Source of the DNA: Candidatus Caldisaccharidevorator malaysiensis
GTDB taxonomy: Bacteria > Armatimonadota > Fervidibacteria > Fervidibacterales > Fervidibacteraceae
Reading direction: 5' to 3'
NCBI GenBank assembly: GCA_025057575.1
Contig: JANXBO010000004.1
Coordinates: forward strand, 25,079-89,078
DNA: 64,000 bases
The first letter of the stretch is position 1. Each line of letters starts with the position of its first letter. The translations under genes and the position numbers were made by a program. A model generated the notes under the pieces. That model was not told the origin of the DNA, did no database searches, and saw only the letters and a list, made by a program, of their open reading frames with translations. Shown here in pieces: positions 25,621 through 34,025 of this stretch.

Positions 25621-27123
25621 TTGAAAAGAGGGATCGTGACAATATGCCTGTTGATTGCCTGGGTTTGGACCACATTCGGCGATGAGCGAGACGACTATCA
25701 GGTCCGATTAAGGGAACTGGGTGCCGACCCTGCGGCGGTTGAGGCAGTCGTCGCGACCCTCAGAGAACTCTTGGAGAAAGGTCCCTCAGAAGCCCGAGTT
25801 GGGGCGTTGGATTGGCTGTTGAAGGACCCAAAGGCTCGTGATCCGTCGTTGGCTCCCTTGATCCTGCAACGGGTTCACGATCAAGACAAAGAAGTCCGTT
25901 GGCGTGCGATCCGAAACTTGCGCTGGCTGTCCGAGGAAGCCGGCAACGGCGATGCCCTGCAGCAATTGATCCAGTTCGCCCAGGGACCTGATAAGAGCGA
26001 CCGGCTAACGGCTCTGGCGGTCATCCGGCAGGCGGTAGAGTCCCGATCATCGTTGTCCCGTTCGCCGGCTATTCACAGTCTTTTACTAAGTCTCCTTCGC
26101 CATTCGGATGGGGAGACAGCAGCCGAAGCGATCAGGTTGGCTCACGCTATAGAGGATTTGAAGGGTCATCCTCAATTTCTGTCGGCGCTGGATGATTTGA
26201 TCGGTTCTGACGAGCCCCGCATCAGGGAAGCGGTCTCCCAAATTTTCCTCGCCCGCCTTGAGGCACTGCAGAAGGAGACGGAGAAACTCGTTCAGAGCCT
26301 GCAGAAAGCGGCAGAGAAAGATCCCGCATTGAAAACTAAGATTGCTCAGTTAACGAGGGAACGCGAATCGGCTCACGGACCTGCTCAGCCCCTCTTAGTC
26401 ACCATTCCTCCTGATGCCCCGGACCTCACTTTCTTCGCTGCCTTTGTCCAGCCGGCTCTGGCGGAACCCTTGAGAGAAGCCGATGGCAAGGCGTGCGTTT
26501 CCTGTCATCAGTCGGACGGCGCTGGTCGCTATCGGTTACAGCCTCCCAATGCTGCGGGACAGTTTTCCCTTGCCGCTACCCTCTTCAACTACCAAGCGAC
26601 CCTTCCGTGGGTGCGACCGAAAGGTCCGGGGGCTCGGTCCCTACCGCAAATCCTCCAGGAGCCTCACGGGGGGGTCGGACCCCTCTGGGCACAGGAACAA
26701 AATATTGCCCGACAACTCTTCGAGGCGTGGGTGTCAGGGGAGAAGTTGGACGCATCCATTCGGAACCTTTTGGATTTTCGCTTTTTCGTCCAGACGATTC
26801 AGCCGCTGCTGGTGGAATCAGGGGAAGACAAGGCATCCTGTGCGCAATGCCACAACACCCACGCTGTCTTCAACATCCGACCCCCCGCACCGGATGGAAC
26901 CTGGACCCTCGCCGACGCTCGGCATAACTATGCCAGCGCCCTGAAAGTGGTGAATCCGGACGATCCGATGGGTAGCCTTCTCGTGAAAAAGCCCATTAGT
27001 GCCCGAGAAGGATCACCGGATACCGGTCTCGCCCACGCCGGTGGCATCCGCTGGTCTCAAAGAAAAGACTCACCGCAGTGGCGGGCATTGGCTCAGTGGG
27101 TGAGCAAGACTTTGGTAGAGTAG
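25621..27123 (+). CDS. Exported HEAT-repeat protein with two CxxCH haem-type motifs
   Basis: A 500-residue protein. I chose TTG 25621, preceded by GGGGTGGTGG, because it gives a clean signal peptide (MKRGIVTICLLIAWVWTTFG); an in-frame start at 25570 exists. Residues 25-230 are HEAT-like helical repeats. A coiled-coil segment runs about 225-250 (LEALQKETEKLVQSLQKAAEK). Two CxxCH motifs (Cys292-Cys295-His296 and Cys407-Cys410-His411) then repeat inside related modules, each followed by a P-P/A-rich strand. This looks like a di-haem periplasmic protein of the planctomycete-cytochrome-like kind, possibly for electron transfer. It is one of two such proteins in this block. Confidence 0.78.
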   Translation: MKRGIVTICLLIAWVWTTFGDERDDYQVRLRELGADPAAVEAVVATLRELLEKGPSEARVGALDWLLKDPKARDPSLAPLILQRVHDQDKEVRWRAIRNLRWLSEEAGNGDALQQLIQFAQGPDKSDRLTALAVIRQAVESRSSLSRSPAIHSLLLSLLRHSDGETAAEAIRLAHAIEDLKGHPQFLSALDDLIGSDEPRIREAVSQIFLARLEALQKETEKLVQSLQKAAEKDPALKTKIAQLTRERESAHGPAQPLLVTIPPDAPDLTFFAAFVQPALAEPLREADGKACVSCHQSDGAGRYRLQPPNAAGQFSLAATLFNYQATLPWVRPKGPGARSLPQILQEPHGGVGPLWAQEQNIARQLFEAWVSGEKLDASIRNLLDFRFFVQTIQPLLVESGEDKASCAQCHNTHAVFNIRPPAPDGTWTLADARHNYASALKVVNPDDPMGSLLVKKPISAREGSPDTGLAHAGGIRWSQRKDSPQWRALAQWVSKTLVE

Positions 27124-27222
27124 GGGGGTGATGAAGGGACTTAAGCAAGAAGAAGAGTGACGGGGGAAAGTTCGTTCATACTAAACCGACAAGATCAGCC
27201 ACATAAGGAGGCGAACAAGACG

Positions 27223-28038
27223 ATGGTGACGGAAGAACAGAAGAGGTTCTTTCAGGAAAATGGCTACCTTCGGCTGGAACAAGTGTTCAGCCCAGCGGAG
27301 GTAGAGCAGTTGCGGGAAGAACTGGATTACATCATCTATAACTTTGCCGACTGGAATTCCGCTTGGAGGGGCGAATGGCGCAAGGAGTATGTGGACGATC
27401 CGCAACTGGTGGAGTCCGTCAAATTGGTCGCCATTCACGAACTGCAGCATTACTCGGCCGCTTGGACGCGAGCGATCACCCATCCGGGGCTGGCGGAAGC
27501 CATCGCCTATCTGATAGATGCCGACTGCCTGGAATTCCATCACTGCACCCTCCACGCAAAGCCTCCGGGGGAAGGAGCGCCTTTTCCCCTTCATCAGGAC
27601 CTTCCCTTCTACCCTCACGAAGACGGTCTGCAGTATGTGGACGCCTTGGTCCACCTGGATGACGCCGATGAGGAGACGGGCTGCATCAAGTTTCTGAAGG
27701 GAAGCCACAAGTTGGGCGCCTTGGAGCATATTATCGGTCCCGAAACGGCGCCCCACCTGCCGACGGATCAGTATCGCCTTGAGGATGCAGTCTCGGTTCC
27801 CGCCAAGGCGGGCGATGTGGTCTTGTTCTACCTTTGGACGATTCACGGATCCGCCGTTAATAAGAGCAATCGGTGGCGCCGAATCGTCCGAGTCGGTTAC
27901 CGAGATCCGAGGAACCGACAGACAGCAGGACAGGCAATGGGGCGGCCGGGTATCATTGTCAAGGGAGTCCGTCCCAAAGTGGAAGGCATAGAAATTAATG
28001 TCTACGGAAACTGGACTCCCCAACCGGCACAGGCGTAG
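27223..28038 (+). CDS. Phytanoyl-CoA dioxygenase (PhyH) family protein
   Basis: A 271-residue Fe(II)/2-oxoglutarate oxygenase-like protein. The metal-binding HxD is His124-x-Asp126 (LHQDLPF) and the distal histidine His208 (TIHGSAV), with RWRRIVRVGYR after it for 2-oxoglutarate binding. The family hydroxylates many small molecules and lipids, so the substrate is unknown. ATG 27223 follows AGGAGG by 11 bases; an in-frame start at 27157 adds 22 unconserved residues. It lies between the two exported HEAT/CxxCH proteins on the same strand, about 100 bases from each. Confidence 0.85.
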   Translation: MVTEEQKRFFQENGYLRLEQVFSPAEVEQLREELDYIIYNFADWNSAWRGEWRKEYVDDPQLVESVKLVAIHELQHYSAAWTRAITHPGLAEAIAYLIDADCLEFHHCTLHAKPPGEGAPFPLHQDLPFYPHEDGLQYVDALVHLDDADEETGCIKFLKGSHKLGALEHIIGPETAPHLPTDQYRLEDAVSVPAKAGDVVLFYLWTIHGSAVNKSNRWRRIVRVGYRDPRNRQTAGQAMGRPGIIVKGVRPKVEGIEINVYGNWTPQPAQA

Positions 28039-28137
28039 GACAGGACCTTTTGGGGACCAAGTTGCTGGACAGCCGGTGCGATCCGTTGTCCGCTGATCGG
28101 ACTAAAACCTGGGTTACTTGAGGAGGGGAGATGGGCG

Positions 28138-28236
28138 ATGGCACGATATGGGCTCTCCACTATAGGAATGATGGGTCTGTTTCTGTTAACCGCCCAAGCC
28201 GATCCGGTCTACCTCTTATCTGCGGGGCAATCTTGA
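28138..28236 (+). pseudogene. Signal-peptide segment cut from the next gene by an in-frame TGA
   Basis: ATG 28138, with GAGGAGGGGAG upstream, opens a frame that encodes a signal peptide (MARYGLSTIGMMGLFLLTAQA) and then DPVYLLSAGQS before TGA at 28234-28236. The same frame continues directly as TLTVTEKSRFQVRLRG into the large protein annotated from 28270. TGG (Trp) to TGA is a single-base change and would fit the beta-strand GQSWTLTV. This is a nonsense mutation, a sequencing error or a recoded stop. Confidence 0.7.
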
Positions 28237-28269
28237 ACCCTCACGGTCACGGAAAAGAGTCGGTTTCAG

Positions 28270-31200
28270 GTGCGCCTGCGGGGGCTAAAGGATTCGTCCC
28301 TTTATACCCTCTCTGTTAGCGTTCAGAGCCCATCTGCCCTCCTCGGATCCCACGACCCTGGCTTCATCGCCTCTCCCAGTGTGTTCAATGTAGAGCCGGA
28401 CAAGTTCCTGCCGCCAAAAGGGGCGCTCAGGTTAACCCTATTCTTTCCCGGCAAAGCGCCAATCGTTCAGAAAAAACTGTGGTGGGGCGACCCATCCTGT
28501 CTGGTCCGTTTCCGACCGCCTCAGGACGGCGATGGCTATTTGACCGTTGAGCCGTCACCGGGTGGGCTCAAAGGGTCCGTTCCCCTGAGCGTTGAGTTAA
28601 GGGAATTGGACATAGATCGGGATCAATGGGTGAGGTTTGAATTTGAACCGAACGATGATTGGAAATCAGCCAATCCGATCGTGATCGGCAGAGCGGTCTT
28701 TGGTCTGGGTGATGATGTGGATTATCTTTACAACACCCAGGAAGGAACCACAGGCTGGGACTGGTTTACCTTTGAGTGGGATGGTCCGGAAAGACTGGTC
28801 TTTTTTGAGGTAGACCTTTTGGACCGAGATGTGATTACGACCCTGAAACTTTATCGGCTGGAAGGTGAAAAGGGCAACGAGCGACTGGTGGAATACCGAA
28901 AGGGTGCAGACCCGACAGAAGTTCGGCACGACGACCAGGGTGACGATCTTTTGGCATTTAAGTTTTTGACGAGGGTTTTAGAACCGGGGCGTTACTATCT
29001 TGCTGTGAAACCCAATCATCCGTCCTATGAGTTGCGGACGGCTGTTTACGAAGCGCCCCCTTACTGGCAACCGTCCGACAGCGGTGGTGTGAAGGAGCGA
29101 CGGCAAGCAGCCAGGAAAGCGATTGAAGTGGCGATGAGGTATATGATTGACGGGGGTGATAGTTTCTTTCATAACACACCCCGCAAAGGCGGTCTTCGTG
29201 TCCGAGCGGAAAATCCGACGGACGAGACGGAACGGTGCTTGACCTGCCATCCCGGTCACTTCACGATGTTCAGCGTCCTTAGTGCTGCCCAGCAGGGCTA
29301 TCGTGTGTCCAATCGTTCCCAATTCTACTGGATGATGGATAAACTTTACAATGCGATGGCGCCTTTTTACGGGCACGAGGGGGCGTATTGGACCCGTTTT
29401 GACTTGGCTCCCGTCAACGGTGTGTCGCGCTTAGGGCATATGATCGCTTTGTATGAGAACTATGTGAGCGGGCGAAGGACGGACTTTCCCGCCCGAGCCG
29501 GCGGTTTCCCACTGGTCGCTTATCGCGAAAGGGAGACATTGCCCCAGATCGGTTTTGACGGCAATCCCCATCGCAATTTTGAATTTGACGGGAATCGTCC
29601 CATCAGCGACCTGAGGGTCGCTTGTGATAGTTGGGTGTGCTTTGTGGAGGCGTATCGGAGGACAGGGGACAGGAAGTGGAAAGAAGCAGCCGACCATTTG
29701 GCTGGATTGATTCGGTCGGGTCGCCTGAAGGATACAGAAGATATCGTGGAGCAGACCAAGTGGGCTCTTTATATGAGCAATCCCGCCTTCGGTTATGTGG
29801 ACAAGATGAACCGAGCCCTGGACGATCTCATCAGAGCCAATGGGCAAGAGATTTTTAGGCGCCAGCAGGACGACGGGGGTTGGCTGACGGCGGAGTATTT
29901 GGACAACGGTCAGATTATCCCCGCTTGGGAATTAGCGAAACAAGTAAAGAAGAGTGATCCGTCCCTGATTTTCTTTACCGCCGAAACAGTGTATGTGCTG
30001 GCAATGTCCCTTTACCATCTCGGAGAGATCAAGTCTCCCGAGGAAATCGTGTCGGACCCACGGCTGTCCAGAGCCGTTGACTGGATTTTGACCAGCCAGA
30101 AGGAATTTGGCGGTTGGCTGGATCCGAAGGGGGAACTGTTCGTCACGCCCTATTTAGAAACCAAATGGGCGCTGATCTTACTGAGTTACCTTTTCCCCAA
30201 CGACGCAACGGCAAAGGCAGCAGGTTCGGACCCTTGCGCAAGGGATGAGGTCTGTGCCCCTGAGGGCTATCTGGCGCTCATTGACTGGCTGGACGAAACC
30301 TGGGAAAAGAGGGCTCCTCAGCAACTGACTCAACTGATTGCCCTCCTTGATGCGCCAGACCCATTAGTTCGGCAAAAGGCAGCGGAAGCAATCGGGAGAA
30401 TTGCCCGAGACGCCGTTGACCGAGAAGGTCTAAAGGCAGCCATTTTGCCGTTGATCGCTGGTCTGAAAGATGATTGCAAGCCTGTCTGGCGCGCTTGCGC
30501 TTGGGCCTTGCGGCAATTAGCCAACAACGGGATCGGACTGGACCAAATTACTGCTGCTTTCCGATCCGACGATGAAAGAGTGCGCCGAGGGATCACCCGA
30601 ATCTTTGCCCAATACTTCTTCCATTTGACGGAACAAAGGCAGATGGCGGAAAACCTGATTGTCTTACTTCAGGACCCTGACCCAATGGTGCGCATTCAGT
30701 CGCTCAAAGCCTTGTGGAGATGGTGGTATCGGACGACGGATTTTGATCTGCGGCGAGCGGTGGAAAGGGGTTTCCTGCAACTGGCGAGGCAGGAGGAGGA
30801 ACCTTTAGTCCGGTTAAATATCGCTCAGGCGCTGCATAACATTCTTGATGAAAACACTGTGCAGTTCTTCCACAATTGGCTTCGGGTCATCAACAGGGAA
30901 GAGGACAAAGAGAAAGCCAGAAAGGTCCGAATTGAATGGGTGGAGAGACCCCTGGCAGAAGGCATTGCGGAGGCTCTTAGGGATGCCAATGCTTTGGCGG
31001 CGGAAACCATTTTGACCGCCTTCAGTTACTTTTACCTTAGGGGCGGGGTCGGCAACGACTACGACTTCATCACCTTCTACGATGAGGACGCCGCCAAGAC
31101 CCTTGCCCAAGCCCTTCTGCCTTACCTTGCCCATCCGAATGCTCGGATCCGACTGCGGGCGACTCAGGCCGCCATCGCCGCTCGTGCCGCCAAGGACGTG

Positions 31201-31335
31201 CGGTTATTGACCGGTTTGATGAATCGCCTGACGGATCCCGATCCCGAGGTCAGAAGAGTTGCCCTGATGAGCCTGCAGCATCCTGCCTTCCCGACCGACT
31301 ACAGGACCGTTTCGGTAAGGGTTGCGGAAAGGTAG
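28270..31335 (+). CDS. Large toroid/HEAT-repeat protein with a CxxCH motif, body of interrupted gene
   Basis: 1021 residues from the GTG at 28270; the true protein probably began at 28138 and carried a signal peptide. Residues 1-270 are beta-rich, with a pre-peptidase-like segment (FEPNDDWKSANPI). About 275-660 form an alpha/alpha-toroid of the terpene-cyclase/prenyltransferase type. Inside it is CLTCH (Cys323, Cys326, His327), a haem c attachment motif. About 680-1015 are HEAT repeats (LIALLDAPDPLVRQKAAEAI and others). A haem c protein must be exported for haem attachment, so loss of the signal peptide would inactivate it. No named family is recognised. It shares design with the exported gene at 25621. 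Confidence 0.7.
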   Translation: MRLRGLKDSSLYTLSVSVQSPSALLGSHDPGFIASPSVFNVEPDKFLPPKGALRLTLFFPGKAPIVQKKLWWGDPSCLVRFRPPQDGDGYLTVEPSPGGLKGSVPLSVELRELDIDRDQWVRFEFEPNDDWKSANPIVIGRAVFGLGDDVDYLYNTQEGTTGWDWFTFEWDGPERLVFFEVDLLDRDVITTLKLYRLEGEKGNERLVEYRKGADPTEVRHDDQGDDLLAFKFLTRVLEPGRYYLAVKPNHPSYELRTAVYEAPPYWQPSDSGGVKERRQAARKAIEVAMRYMIDGGDSFFHNTPRKGGLRVRAENPTDETERCLTCHPGHFTMFSVLSAAQQGYRVSNRSQFYWMMDKLYNAMAPFYGHEGAYWTRFDLAPVNGVSRLGHMIALYENYVSGRRTDFPARAGGFPLVAYRERETLPQIGFDGNPHRNFEFDGNRPISDLRVACDSWVCFVEAYRRTGDRKWKEAADHLAGLIRSGRLKDTEDIVEQTKWALYMSNPAFGYVDKMNRALDDLIRANGQEIFRRQQDDGGWLTAEYLDNGQIIPAWELAKQVKKSDPSLIFFTAETVYVLAMSLYHLGEIKSPEEIVSDPRLSRAVDWILTSQKEFGGWLDPKGELFVTPYLETKWALILLSYLFPNDATAKAAGSDPCARDEVCAPEGYLALIDWLDETWEKRAPQQLTQLIALLDAPDPLVRQKAAEAIGRIARDAVDREGLKAAILPLIAGLKDDCKPVWRACAWALRQLANNGIGLDQITAAFRSDDERVRRGITRIFAQYFFHLTEQRQMAENLIVLLQDPDPMVRIQSLKALWRWWYRTTDFDLRRAVERGFLQLARQEEEPLVRLNIAQALHNILDENTVQFFHNWLRVINREEDKEKARKVRIEWVERPLAEGIAEALRDANALAAETILTAFSYFYLRGGVGNDYDFITFYDEDAAKTLAQALLPYLAHPNARIRLRATQAAIAARAAKDVRLLTGLMNRLTDPDPEVRRVALMSLQHPAFPTDYRTVSVRVAER

Positions 31336-31375
31336 GAACATCCGCCACTCTCAAGAGCCCGGTTGGGTGGCGGGG

Positions 31376-32212
31376 CTAAGGGTTTTGGAGGACGAAATAC
31401 CATCGTTCGCTTTCCGGTTCGGGCTTTTTGAAGGTGTAGGCTTCCAAAACCTTGATCCACTGCCAACCGGCTTTGTCTGCCATCCACCGAATCTCGTCAA
31501 TCGTGTAAGCCCTCTGCCAGTGAACCTCCTTAAAACAACGAGACTTATCGGTTCCAGTGTTGACGGCAAACCACATATCAATTCGGCAGAGTTTTGTCGT
31601 GGGGTCATAGTGGCTCTTCCAATAGTAATAAAGGGGAGCATTCTTTCTCCAGAGGTTGTCCTGGTCAAATAGATGGGCGGCAAGGGAATATTCACTGTTG
31701 AGGTCAAAAATGAAATAGCCTCCTTTTTTCAAAGCGGGTCGGGTGTTCTGAAAAACTTGTTGGAGAGCATTAGGGTCAATGATGTAGTTCAGACTATCAA
31801 AAAGGCAGATCGTGAGATCAAAAGGACCCAATGCTGAGGGATCAAAAGCCGCTGCGTCGGCGGCTGTGAAGAAAGTCCTTTCGGAAAGGCCCATTGATCG
31901 GGCTTTGTTCCTGGCAATGTCTATCATCGGTTGAGAGATGTCAATGCCGACGACTCGGCATCCTTTTTTTGCGTATTCCAACGAAAGGGTTCCCGTGCCA
32001 CAGGCTAACTCAAGGACCGTTTGGTAGCGAAAGTTGGGATCCACCTTGTAAAGAAGGTCGTCCACATATTGCACCCAAGACCGATAAGGGACATCTCTCA
32101 TCAGTTGGTCGTAATAGGGTGCCAAAATGGTGAATTCGGGAGCCTCTGGATAGTCGCCCGTCCCAAAAATCTGCCGAAATCGTTCCTCTTTCCGATCCGC
32201 AAGCAGTTCCAT
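31376..32212 (-). CDS. Class I SAM-dependent methyltransferase
   Basis: A 278-residue methyltransferase. Motif I is VLELACGTGTLSLEYAKKG near residue 65. VVGIDISQPMIDIAR is motif II, and FDLTICLFDSLNYI is motif IV. The fold and order are the usual Rossmann methyltransferase. A region after residue 180 (WKSHYDPTTKLCRIDMWF) resembles the substrate cap of the Methyltransf_25/CmoA-like type. The substrate is unknown. It is convergent with the HEAT protein and divergent from rapZ. Confidence 0.82.
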   Translation of the reverse strand: MELLADRKEERFRQIFGTGDYPEAPEFTILAPYYDQLMRDVPYRSWVQYVDDLLYKVDPNFRYQTVLELACGTGTLSLEYAKKGCRVVGIDISQPMIDIARNKARSMGLSERTFFTAADAAAFDPSALGPFDLTICLFDSLNYIIDPNALQQVFQNTRPALKKGGYFIFDLNSEYSLAAHLFDQDNLWRKNAPLYYYWKSHYDPTTKLCRIDMWFAVNTGTDKSRCFKEVHWQRAYTIDEIRWMADKAGWQWIKVLEAYTFKKPEPESERWYFVLQNP

Positions 32213-32310
32213 CTTTATTGCATTTTAACACTAATGTCCTGACCCATTGAGAGGTGGCAAACTTGGGGACGATGCCCGAGGTGTAGAGGCAAGGAGCGCT
32301 GATATCAATA

Positions 32311-33174
32311 ATGATGAAGCCGAGTATTTTGATTATTACCGGTCTTTCGGGTGCAGGCAAGACGGTGGCTCTTCAGACGACCGAGGATCTGGGGTTCTAT
32401 AGCGTCGACAACTTGCCCCCAAGGCTCCTTGGCACCCTGGCCGATCTTTGTGCCCAGTCCTCCCAGCCCATCGCAAGGGTCGCTCTCGTGGCGGATGTGC
32501 GAGGTGGTCAATTTTTAAAGGACCTGAGGAACTCCGTTGAGTCCCTTCGGCAGAGGGGCTACGAGGTAAAAGTCCTCTTCTTAGAAGCCCCCGACGAGGT
32601 CTTGATTCGGCGGTTCAAAGAAACAAGAAGACCCCATCCTCTTTTGGGGGAAACAAAAGACCTGGCTCTTGCCATCACGAAGGAAAGAGACTTGCTGTCA
32701 GAGGTCCGTGACCTTGCCGATCATCGGCTGGATACCGGTTCGTTCAACCCCCACCAGTTGAGACAAGAGGTGGCGCGCCTGTTGAACCTGGGCAACGGGC
32801 AAGTGTTGACCATCCGGATCTTGACCTTCGGCTTCCGCTATGGGCTTCCCGCCGACGCGGACTTAGTTTTTGATGTTCGGTTCCTGAGAAATCCCAACTA
32901 CGTTCCAGACTTGCGACCGAAAACCGGTTCGGATCCAGAGGTTCAAGAGTTTATCTTTTCCGATCCCGATGCGGTGCGTTTTTTAAAACTTCTGGAAGAG
33001 TTTCTGGAATTTACTCTTCCCCGCTATCAAAGGGAGGGCAAGGTGTATTTGTGCATCGCTATCGGGTGCACGGGGGGACGACACCGGTCGGTGGCGGTCG
33101 GTCATTTCTTGATGGACTTCCTCTCTAAGAAGGGCTACTCTTGCCATATCGTCCACAGGGATGCGGATCGCTGA
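32311..33174 (+). CDS. rapZ: RapZ/YvcJ-family P-loop RNase adaptor
   Basis: A 287-residue protein of the RapZ (YvcJ) family. Walker A is GLSGAGKT (residues 11-18), and VDNLPP follows. The second half holds the family C-terminal domain with FGFRYGLPADADLVFDVRFLRNP and IAIGCTGGRHRSVAVG. In E. coli RapZ guides RNase E to the sRNA GlmZ and controls amino-sugar synthesis. In most other bacteria its job is less clear and it is a GTP/ATP-binding regulator. It opens a seven-gene same-strand run; the next gene starts 57 bases later. Confidence 0.9.
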   Translation: MMKPSILIITGLSGAGKTVALQTTEDLGFYSVDNLPPRLLGTLADLCAQSSQPIARVALVADVRGGQFLKDLRNSVESLRQRGYEVKVLFLEAPDEVLIRRFKETRRPHPLLGETKDLALAITKERDLLSEVRDLADHRLDTGSFNPHQLRQEVARLLNLGNGQVLTIRILTFGFRYGLPADADLVFDVRFLRNPNYVPDLRPKTGSDPEVQEFIFSDPDAVRFLKLLEEFLEFTLPRYQREGKVYLCIAIGCTGGRHRSVAVGHFLMDFLSKKGYSCHIVHRDADR

Positions 33175-33231
33175 GGTGGCAAGGAACCAAAGGCGCCCAA
33201 AGAGCGTTTTCAATCAGAGGCGGTGGACTGA

Positions 33232-34017
33232 TTGAATCTAACGGACCAAGAAAGAAACCGATACGCGCGGCACTTAACCTTGCTGGGAGGTGAAGAAGGA
33301 CAGGAAAGGTTAAGGAGCAAGACGGCCCTGATCACCCGATGCGGAGGTGTGGGAGGAGCCGCAGCCCTTTATTTGGCAGCCGCCGGTATCGGCCGGCTGA
33401 TCTTGATTCACGAAGGGAGGACGACGCCGTCCAATCTGAACCGAATGATCCTTCAAAGGGATGACTGGATTGGTAAGCAGCGAATTCTGCAGATACGCGA
33501 AAGCATCCATCGGCTCAATCGGGATGTGGAGATTGTCGGCGTGGACGGTGTTTTCGACGAAGAGAGGGGTCGGGATTGGGCATCATCGGCTGATGTGCTG
33601 CTGTCTTGCAGCCCTGTCTGGCAGGAACGGGTTGCCCTGAACGCTGTTTCTGTTGCCTTACGAATACCTTTGGTGGAAGCAGCAATGAACGGGATGGAAG
33701 GGACGTTGACGGTCTTTATCCCTGGTCAGACGCCCTGCCTTCGTTGCCTTTATCCCGTTGATCCTGATCCGGACTGGTGGGATCCTTGGGGCTTTCCGGT
33801 TTTGGGTTCCGTCGCGGGGCTAACTGGCTGTTTGGCAGCGACGGAGGCGATAAAAGTCCTACTAAAGGATGGGGACCGCCCGTCGGGTCTTGTCGGACAC
33901 CCTCTTATCAACCAGATGCTTCTTTTTGACTTAAGAACTCATCGGCATCGGCTGGTCACTATTCGGCGCCGGACGGACTGTCCATCCTGCCATCACCTTA
34001 CGATAAAGGAGAACTAA
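33232..34017 (+). CDS. ThiF/MoeB/E1-like adenylyltransferase
   Basis: A 261-residue protein of the E1-like family. These enzymes adenylate the C-terminus of a ubiquitin-like sulfur carrier (ThiS, MoaD) or a related target. The start RYARHLTLLGGEEGQERL matches ThiF/MoeB. The nucleotide loop reads RCGGVGG, a variant of GxGGxG, and is followed by PSNLNRMILQ with the conserved Arg. A zinc site is built by CLRC and CPSC. The acidic residue usually found as Asp in the DGDxVExSN region is replaced by HEGRTTPSN. No ThiS or MoaD gene is nearby. It sits nine bases before the permease and is part of the metal/thiol-type operon. Confidence 0.82.
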   Translation: MNLTDQERNRYARHLTLLGGEEGQERLRSKTALITRCGGVGGAAALYLAAAGIGRLILIHEGRTTPSNLNRMILQRDDWIGKQRILQIRESIHRLNRDVEIVGVDGVFDEERGRDWASSADVLLSCSPVWQERVALNAVSVALRIPLVEAAMNGMEGTLTVFIPGQTPCLRCLYPVDPDPDWWDPWGFPVLGSVAGLTGCLAATEAIKVLLKDGDRPSGLVGHPLINQMLLFDLRTHRHRLVTIRRRTDCPSCHHLTIKEN

Positions 34018-34025
34018 GAGGGACG

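Noticed and set aside
27181..28023. 280-codon minus-strand frame opposite the PhyH gene
   Set aside because: It is fully antisense to a gene with an intact metal site and shows no domain.
28234..28236. Selenocysteine or genome-wide TGA recoding at the in-frame stop
   Set aside because: TGA ends many confident genes here (for example at 6481, 7775, 38206). I see no clear SECIS-like hairpin just after the codon, although I cannot exclude a weak one by eye.
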